A stretch of DNA of 64,000 bases from assembly GCA_013115145.1 (NCBI GenBank), contig JAAPAO010000026.1, forward strand, positions 60,694 through 124,693. Direction: 5' to 3'. Shown here one piece after another: positions 57,300-64,000 of this stretch; positions within the stretch are counted from its first letter, which is position 1, and each line of letters starts with the position of its first letter. The DNA is from Perkinsus chesapeaki. Taxonomy: Eukaryota; Perkinsozoa; Perkinsida; Perkinsidae. Made by a program: the position numbers and the translations under genes. The notes under the pieces are model-generated. The model was not told the DNA's origin. It saw only the letters and a list, made by a program, of their open reading frames with translations, and searched no databases.

Positions 57300-58499
57300 T
57301 CACAGCGATTAATACTGGCTCCACACCAAAGCAATGATATGTTACCATGCAAATAGACCGGATCGGGCCTTCCTATTGCCCTTTCCGTTGGTTATTGCAT
57401 GAATATGATATGTGGCGGCACGTGGCTCCGCTGCTTTCTCGTTCTAGGTCGTGGGATGCTACTAGCATAATGCTGGTCGTCTACATTCCTATTGCATTGT
57501 CGACTCTTCGCAGTGTTGCGCTCGTACGGATGTGTTCCTGCTAGAAGCGTATCAATCGGAGAGAATAGCCACTAGAGTCCATAATGTCTGGCCGAGAGGC
57601 TTCTAGTGCTTCCCGGTCCTCATGGACTCTAATATCCCACTGCGAAGGTCGATGATGATTTTCAAAAATTTAGACAAGCATATGCCTGATCTTAATTGAT
57701 GAACTCATTGACCCGTCTGAGCCCTCAATTGTAACTAGGCACCCACTTTACCGATTTCCTAGGCCTCACGTGCCTTAGAGATTAAATGGCTCTGGGTGTA
57801 GAACAAATAGAGACCATAAGCTCGTGATCGGCAATGTGCCTTTTGCGTTTCGCAGTTCTCTTACAACTTCTTGTTTTACCTATGATGACTTACGGAAATC
57901 CAACACTGAAAACACTTCGTGTTGAGTAAATCCAACGAGCTTTTTAACCCTGAGGAACAACATGTCATTCGCCCTCCTATCGCACGGCGTTGCGCTACTC
58001 GTCGCTACGTTGTTGAGCGTTCGGGCAATAGTGGCGCCGATCTTATGCGTTGGCGAATCGCTTGTAGTAGTGTGTCGTCGATTTGATAGATCCTAAAGCT
58101 CCGTATCAACGCCAGTATTCCAATCAGTTAGCCGATGTCAGTTCTGTTAACTGCAAGACTCATGGCAATAATGGAAGGTCGTAGCACTTTGGTGGTGAGA
58201 CCTCCAATGTCACGCCTCTTATACGCACTACGCTACACTTCACTGCAAGGATAAGCATGCTTGTTATCATTTCAATTCACCGGTTGATGTTGCGTTTTCA
58301 ACACGTAGTGGGAACCCAGTTCATTACGGGAAGAGGCGTCACGATGGCGGAGTAGGCTCAGGTTGAACGTACTCGAGGTATCTCGAAATGAGCTTATTAT
58401 ATGCCCTCGGTGGGCGTCAAGCCGCAGCGGTAAAGATTCGTTAGATTCGAAGCCAGGTCCATGTTTCTCATAGTAGTGATTTCGATTATTGATCCGCAA
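57300..58499. other. Geneless stretch
   Basis: About 1.2 kb without an exon chain I can support on either strand. Only short open stretches occur, and no repeat or RNA was recognised. It separates a minus-strand and a plus-strand gene, so it probably holds divergent promoters. Confidence 0.3.
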
Positions 58500-59544
58500 A
58501 TGAACAAGAGCCAGGCGTCGAGTAAATCGCGACCGCCCCGTAACATTACTACGACGTTTCGGTGTTCTGGATTGTACGCGCCTCAGCTTACAATCGGCCT
58601 ACATTTCTGGGAAGGTCGGAAGTTTGCGGCAAAGGCCAGCCAATCAGAGATGGCTCTGGCCTGACCTCAACGAAGCCCAAAGCTTTCTCCATACCAGGGT
58701 GAGACAGAGACATTTCATTGGCAATTACGCCTACCTTTATCAGTGGCTGGTTCTCAACTACAGCGCCTCGCTTCGAACCTCTACCGAAGCCTTGGAGGGT
58801 TCCTGTTCCACATTGTTATTTTCATGTAGACTCAGAAACGAGCCTTAAAAAACATGTTTACAGTGGAGTCCGACTTTTCTGGAGCTTCTCATTGAGCAAG
58901 GCTCCAGGTACTTGGCGGGACCTTCTCACAGAGCTCGCGGTTCTCCGAGGAATCACGGCCACCGACGCCCACGAGGCAGACGCTCTCTACGGGTACACTG
59001 GGCGGGCCTGGTTGGTCCTTCGGTAAGGAGCAGAGAGCGTTGGCTGAACAAAGAGAATCGTGGTATTGAAGGGAGGAGCTGCCTAAACATCTCATACCGC
59101 TCTCTTGTTTCATCTTATCAGTCTTACTCGACCGTTGCCAGTATATCATCAGCTCATTCCTGAACATGTAGGGATATCTTACTAGCTAGTGTCAGTCAGC
59201 AAGTGTATCCAGGGAAGCTCTGCAGTGCAGTCGGTTTTGAAACAACGACACCCGATCCCTCGATCGGCGTCCTTCGGAACTTCTCCGAGATTCAAGTCCG
59301 AGTTTTCTATTACTCGTGGGGTCCCTATAATGTAAGGATGAAGGAGTTTCCGATTACCTTGAGGCAAGGTACCGTGGGTTGAATGCTGACGGTGTCGCTG
59401 AACCTATTCGGGCCTCTACTGGAGCACATAGTGTTACTCTTGGCACATTCCCGAGATCGATCAGAAGATGCCGTCTCTCTTGACATGCTTCATAAGCCTC
59501 TCGGTGAAGTTGATTTCGGTTTGGCGTTGAGTTCTTCGGACTAA
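58500..59544 (+). CDS. Orphan multi-exon protein upstream of TFIIS
   Basis: A possible start is MNKSQASSKSRPPRNITTTF at 58500. Clear coding stretches are DLLTELAVLRGITATDAHEA with DALYGYTGRAWLVLR before a GTAAGG donor, VGFETTTPDPSIGVLRNFSE with IQVRVFYYSWGPYNV, RYRGLNADGVAEPIRASTGA, and the end LHKPLGEVDFGLALSSSD with stop at 59542-59544. The beta-rich composition suggests a globular domain. The stop is only 33 bp from the TFIIS ATG, a very tight tandem spacing. Confidence 0.45.
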
Positions 59545-59577
59545 GAGTGTCACTTTAGCTACTGTCACTTAACATTA

Positions 59578-61835
59578 ATGTCAACTGCTTCTACCAACGA
59601 CAAGGCCACATTGCTGACCTTGAAAAAGCGCCTCACGGAACCTGACAGGGACCTGATGGCCATCGTGAATTCCCTAAGTACCATCAATATGGATAAGCAG
59701 CTTTTAAAGGAAACGATGATTGGTAGTATTACTTGGGGAAAGCGTGGGTCGACAGGAGTTCTCGGTGACTAGTCGACTTTGAACTTACTCGAAGGGGGTC
59801 CGTCATATGTGCCGCATACGTTAGTCTAGGAATCCCAATTTAGGATTTTCTGTCGCAAGGGTGTTCAGCGAGGTTGACGATCGCTTCGTTAGAATTGGTG
59901 TCCACTAAGGAGCCAGTATCCAACATAGTGTATTATTTAATAACATCATACTTGTGAATATCACACTGGTGAATTTTGGTACGAATTGACTAGAAGACAA
60001 TTTCGTTCTTTCACCATACCGTTGGAAAGAGTACATTCGAAAGAGATGTACTTGGTCAAGGACTCGTTGTCAGGGAAGGCTTTGAATAAAGCTGCAAACG
60101 CTGGTGAAACCACTCCACGGGCTAAGAAGGCCGCAAAGGATCTTATGGGAGTGTGGAAGAAGAAGATTGACTACAAGCCCTCTTCATCGGGTAGTAATAT
60201 GGGTCGGTTACTCTACCAGGAACTATTTAACAGAGTTTAATGAATTAACTCATTTCTTTATCTTCTATGTAGTATAGTCTTCGGGAGAGTGAGAATAGAA
60301 CGCCATTAAAGGGGATGCTCCGATCTATAAATAAAATTTCACATACCGTCTCATTTCCTGGTTGTGACAATCTAGAAGTTTTCTTTACCGCATACGGAAT
60401 AATACGATCGCTGTTGATAGGTCATCACCATTCCCGCCCGAAGTCTGCCTCTGGCGAATCCACAACGCCGAACTCCTCCAAGGTAGAGAACACGAAGCCC
60501 GTGGCTACCGCCGATGCCTCAACGACCGACGGCAGCTGTACCAGCAGTAGTGGAAATACCGATCTTACGTCTGTTATGGAGGTGGCTAGATGTGGCGATC
60601 CGAAGAGGGACAAGGTTATACAAGGGAGATGGGGAGCGGGGAGCCAGGGAGCTTTGATGATGGATTATCGAACTGAGAAAGCGCTACAGTGTCGCTAGTA
60701 GCCAAATTCTAGTTTCGTGGGTTATTGAGGCTCATGAAGTTGACTAAGCTGTGACATTAGTGACAATACGGGTTATCGACGGCTTCTCCATCGACGGTGC
60801 TACGGAACCTCTGAGCCCGCTAACTTTTGGTTGCACCAAGTAGTCTCTACGGTCAAACCAACCTGGAGTGTGCTCCTCGATGGTCAGGAAATGTTTCTGG
60901 TAAAAGAGAGTTTGATAAATAGTAGGTTTCTAGTGTAAAGTGGAACATCACATGCGTTTTCACTAGGCGAACATATCATTCCATCCTCCCCCCTGAATAA
61001 CAGTGACGAGCTGATCCCGAGACCATCTTTATTACTGATAGGGCGTCAAAGGTCATTAAAAAGAATTCTCCTACCGAGAACGCACAAGGCTGTATTTTCG
61101 GTCTCGCTTAGAATCATGCGGCTTGCGAATCTTGATCGACTTTTTGATCGATGCATCAGTTTCGTTATTCACAGATCCGCAATCTACTCTTCAAGGCATT
61201 GAGGCCTAGACGCAACCCAGAGGAGGCCGAGCCTGCAGTTCGAGCAGTTGAGATCGAGGAAGAGTGTCATTCGAAGTTATCTGAGAGGGAGTGAGTCCCG
61301 GCCAGGGGTATGTTTTCCGGTAATTCCCGGCATTAGGTACCTATCACAGATTCGTAGTATCAAGTACAACCTCACTGACTCGTCTAATCCAGACTTCCAA
61401 TGGAAGGTGGTATTTCCATTTAACAATCAGTGTTAATGTGGGCTATAGGTACTGGTGGGAGTGTTTCCTAGGGACAAGTACTCCTTATTGACGTCGGAGG
61501 ATATGGCATCGGAGGCTAAGAACCAGGTAGGTATAGAGAGATGGGCCGTGGTAGAGAGGGCCATTTTAGCATCGAGCTAGTGCGGCAAAAGCTGCTTTGG
61601 AGGAGTGCCAATCTGATTGGGCTATGCGGCACGGCGCCATTCAAAAGAGCGGTATGTTCCAGTGTGGTAAATGCAAGAAGAGTCAGACAACGTGAGGAGC
61701 ATTAGTGTTCGAAGTATCTGCATGCTACTCTTCATCGTCAACAGGTATTTCCAAATGCAAACTCGTTCTTCTGATGAGCCGATGACTACGTTTGTCACTT
61801 GCCTCAACTGCAACAACAAATGGAAGTTTTGCTAG
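59578..61835 (+). CDS. Transcription elongation factor TFIIS
   Basis: TFIIS rescues backtracked RNA polymerase II by stimulating transcript cleavage. The N-terminal TFIIS (LW) domain is split: [20 protein letters not shown] with [10 protein letters not shown] (59578-59730), then [20 protein letters not shown] and [13 protein letters not shown] Ser/Thr-rich linker follows (about 60440-60590). The central domain includes [51 protein letters not shown] and [14 protein letters not shown]. The zinc ribbon reads [13 protein letters not shown], across an intron, [20 protein letters not shown] and NCNNKWKFC, with two CxxC pairs and the acidic RS(S)DE loop that enters the polymerase. The stop is at 61833-61835. 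All three domains are in the usual order, so the gene looks complete. Confidence 0.92.
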
Positions 61836-62066
61836 TCGACGCTATTCGTGAAGTGCGGCATTTGTGCGTGGTCCCTCGTCTTCGGTAAAGCCGGAGCTGA
61901 CTTTGGGTGATTCCCATACAGCTGCTAATGTCATATTGTTCCTTATCCATCATTGCTTAGTGTATTAGTGTTTGTAATTGGGCGGGGTCTGCGTTCTCGA
62001 AAGCAACTGTCTGGTCTCCCGCTGTATTAAGAGATCGATACGCCGCCGGCTGTTCTAAGTTACTTC

Positions 62067-63476
62067 ATGACTCATGATCTCAGAGCCGATGGTCCGGTTA
62101 TACTGGACAGATGGGTTAAAGAGAATGAGGGCAGCTTCGCTCCGCCTTTTTGCAATAGGGTCATGCACAGGGATGATCTAGTGATCATGTTCGTCAGCGG
62201 ACCAAATATGAGGAACGATTTCCACTTGGACGAGAGTCCGGAGTTTTTCTGGCAGATGAGAGGCAACATGGAGCTGCCAATAATCGAGAGAGGACAGCGG
62301 AAGTACGGTATGATTGCTATTTATTGAGCCCCGCTGAACGTTATGTTCACATGCGTTTCCCAGGCTGGTGAAGATTAACGAAGGTGAAGTGTTCCTATTG
62401 CCGCCTCGGATCCCTCATGCTCCACAAAGGCCCGACCAGGGCAGCTTGGTAAACATAAGGGTGGTCAAGCACACAGCGGCACTTCTAGCATCCCGAGGGC
62501 CAAGGGAGTCTTCGTCGGCTCTACGACTCGATACTAGAGCTTAGTTCTATACGCGAAGTTCAGGTGTTGTTTAGGGACTTGTCATTGAGCGTCAGCGTAT
62601 TGAAGGACAAGATTACGATGGTCTTCGTTGGTACACTGATTTCACGAAGTGCGATAAGGTGCTTTGGGAGAGGTAGAGAGAGGTTGATGAGATTATCGGT
62701 GACTGTCAGTAGTCAGGTACTTCTACTGTGGAAATCTTGAGAAAGATGTCATTCCTGTTGTCAAGGTCGGGCATCGCGTATTCTTCAAAACTTGAACCTT
62801 CATGAACACCTCAGGAGTACCAGGATAGCGATGAGTTCGCGAATAAGACCCCCTCAGCGAGGTCTGTTCCTGCATCAGTACCTTTCAAAGAGGACACTAC
62901 TACGACTGTTCCGAGGTAACAAGAGCATTCCTTGCCCTTGCTGCCGGTTAATCGGCATCCTACATGAGTTGTCTTGTCTGTCCTTTAGAGATTTGATTTT
63001 TGCTGTTAAACACTTCGTCAGACCCTTTCCATTGGATGAGTGGCTTAAAGCACATTCCAAGGAACTGGCTATTCCTGGGACGAAGCTGAACTTGTTCGGC
63101 GACGACTATCCAACGAAGGAGTTCATTATCTACATTTTGGGGGCCGGTAAGCAGGTGACTGGTCGGGCCTATCGTTCAGCGGGACTGTCGTAATTCGAAA
63201 TTTAGGTAGCAGCACGGCCGTGTATGAAGAAGTGACAGGAGAGTCTGTCGCGTTTATATACGTCATTCATGGGAGTTTGGAGGTACGTTTAATCCGACTC
63301 TAGGCGAGCCAGCTACTTTCGTATATGAAGAACTGTTTTAAATGCAGATTATGTACGACAAAAGTGCCCGAGTTGGCGTGACGGGTGCGTGTATGATGCT
63401 GCCGGGGCAGACTACAACAAATATTAAGCGCTCGGAAGACTGCATTGCCTTGCTGCTTAAGAGTCGCCGTCGTTAA
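62067..63476 (+). CDS. HAAO: 3-hydroxyanthranilate 3,4-dioxygenase
   Basis: Opens the ring of 3-hydroxyanthranilate in the kynurenine route from tryptophan to quinolinate and NAD. The start MTHDLRADGPVILDRWVKEN is followed by NRVMHRDDLVIMFVSGPNMR and NDFHLDESPEFFWQMRGNME. That stretch holds the substrate Arg and the His and Glu iron ligands. After an intron, VKINEGEVFLLPPRIPHAPQ gives the third ligand His. Further exons: GLVIERQRIEGQDYDGLRWY, RYFYCGNLEKDVIPVVK, EYQDSDEFANKTPSARSVPA, PFPLDEWLKAHSKELAIPGT with LNLFGDDYPTKEFIIYILGA, SSTAVYEEVTGESVAFIYVI and SEDCIALLLKSRRR, stop 63474-63476. The second half makes it the long bicupin form as in animals, not the short bacterial form. Confidence 0.93.
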
Positions 63477-63640
63477 CTAATCCACTTTCCAATAAGCATT
63501 GTATTTCCTGAAGAGGCTTGAGCTTCCACATTAACGTACTTTCGATACGCGGAAAGAAATTATGTTGCGTTGGCTACGTACAGCAGTTACCACGCGAAGA
63601 TGAAGAGGGGTTCATCAGATATCATGTTGCAAAAGGTTCG

Positions 63641-63678
63641 ATAACAGGCCGACGCCTTAACCGCTCGGCCAAAGTGCC
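63641..63678 (-). pseudogene. tRNA 5'-half fragment (Ser-type)
   Basis: On the minus strand GGCACTTTGGCCGAGCGGTT continues AAGGCGTCGGCCTGTTAT, the same acceptor, D arm and anticodon 5' stem as the nearby tRNA-Ser genes. The anticodon position would read GTT instead of GCT, the closing pair of the anticodon stem is lost, and no variable arm, T arm or 3' acceptor strand follows. Confidence 0.6.
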
Positions 63679-63768
63679 TGACGTCGACTCCGCAGAGCAT
63701 GGTACGGGGATTCTTCCCTTGCACAGAAAGGAACAAGAAGCGTTCCTAGACTCAGATAGAAAAAGTGA

Positions 63769-63850
63769 CGACACCTGAGGGATTCGAACCCTCGCGGGCA
63801 GAGCCCAATGGCTTAGCAGGCCGCCGCCTTAACCACTCGGCCAAAGTGTC
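63769..63850 (-). tRNA. tRNA-Ser (anticodon GCT), copy 1
   Basis: The minus strand gives a full class II tRNA of 81 bases plus discriminator G. The acceptor strands GACACTT and AGGTGTC pair over seven positions. The D arm is GCCGAGTGGTTAAGGC, the anticodon loop CTGCTAA (anticodon GCT), and a long variable arm GGGCTCTGCCC is followed by the T loop GGTTCGAATCC. One anticodon-stem pair is a C-A mismatch (stem GCGGC against GCCAT), which copy 2 does not have. Confidence 0.93.
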
Positions 63851-63928
63851 CAATAACCTCTCCTTGCAGCGTGGCGGCGGCATGACAGTGACCATTTCAA
63901 GCGTTCCTAGTCCAAATACGAAGACTGG

Positions 63929-64000
63929 CGACACCTGAGGGATTCGAACCCTCGCGGGCAGAGCCCAACGGCTTAGCAGGCCGCCGCCTTAACCACTCGG
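63929..64000 (-). tRNA. tRNA-Ser (anticodon GCT), copy 2, cut by window end
   Basis: Identical to copy 1 over the visible part except for one base that restores the C-G pair in the anticodon stem. The last ten bases (5' acceptor strand) lie beyond the window. The two genes are spaced exactly 160 bp apart and share some 3' flank (agcgttcctag), so they are a tandem duplication. Confidence 0.9.

Noticed and set aside
1-64000. Dinoflagellate-type spliced-leader sequence before genes or as a repeat
   Set aside because: Looked for ccattttggctc on both strands and found no match. Trans-splicing may still occur but is not shown by this window.
1-64000. CRISPR arrays, phage, transposons or other mobile systems
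   Set aside because: No spaced direct repeats of that kind, no transposase, integrase or reverse transcriptase motifs. The region is ordinary nuclear coding DNA.

Overview
The window reads as nuclear DNA of a protist alveolate, most likely a perkinsid (Perkinsus-like); the name is an inference from several independent signs. Three enolases carry the EWGWC loop insertion typical of alveolate and plant enolases. A nuclear gene encodes only the N-terminal, two-helix half of cytochrome oxidase subunit 2 (split Cox2a), known from apicomplexans, dinoflagellates and chlorophycean algae. Genes are tightly packed, alternate in short same-strand blocks, and are mostly cut by tiny GT-AG introns (many 25-50 nt).

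Layout. 1-6250 (minus): low-complexity/coiled-coil protein, leucine-rich-repeat protein, Tim17 translocase, multi-spanning membrane protein. 6704-11348 (plus): three tandem intronless enolases, the middle one with a 29-bp deletion. 11989-31393 (minus): two tandem wax-synthase/DGAT-like acyltransferases, an ER thioredoxin-like membrane protein, a cyclin-Y-like protein, a cytochrome P450, a CENP-C/Mif2-like kinetochore protein, a coiled-coil Cys-rich protein, a beta-rich orphan, a secreted Cys-containing protein and the mitochondrial ATP synthase delta subunit. 31791-36264 (plus): GT2-like glycosyltransferase and an ankyrin protein. 36605-40259 (minus): AMP deaminase with a C-terminal membrane anchor. 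41117-42675 (plus): secreted GH18-like protein. 43079-49169 (minus, with one unclear plus gene): ankyrin protein, R2R3 Myb factor, twin CX9C mitochondrial protein. 49477-50446 (plus): Cox2a. 50965-57221 (minus): secreted C69 dipeptidase and two orphan proteins. 58500-63476 (plus): orphan, TFIIS, and 3-hydroxyanthranilate dioxygenase. The right edge holds tandem tRNA-Ser(GCT) genes plus a tRNA fragment.

The genes do not form one pathway, but several serve the mitochondrion (Tim17, ATP synthase delta, Cox2a, CX9C protein) and core metabolism (enolase, AMP deaminase, kynurenine/NAD synthesis, neutral lipid synthesis). No mobile element, virus or CRISPR-like system was seen. The most interesting signals are the broken enolase copy, the CENP-C-like gene, the tail-anchored AMP deaminase, the split Cox2a, a 12-mer shared by two promoters, and very short introns. 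Exon joins were worked out by hand from reading frames and splice sites, so outer gene ends are approximate unless stated.
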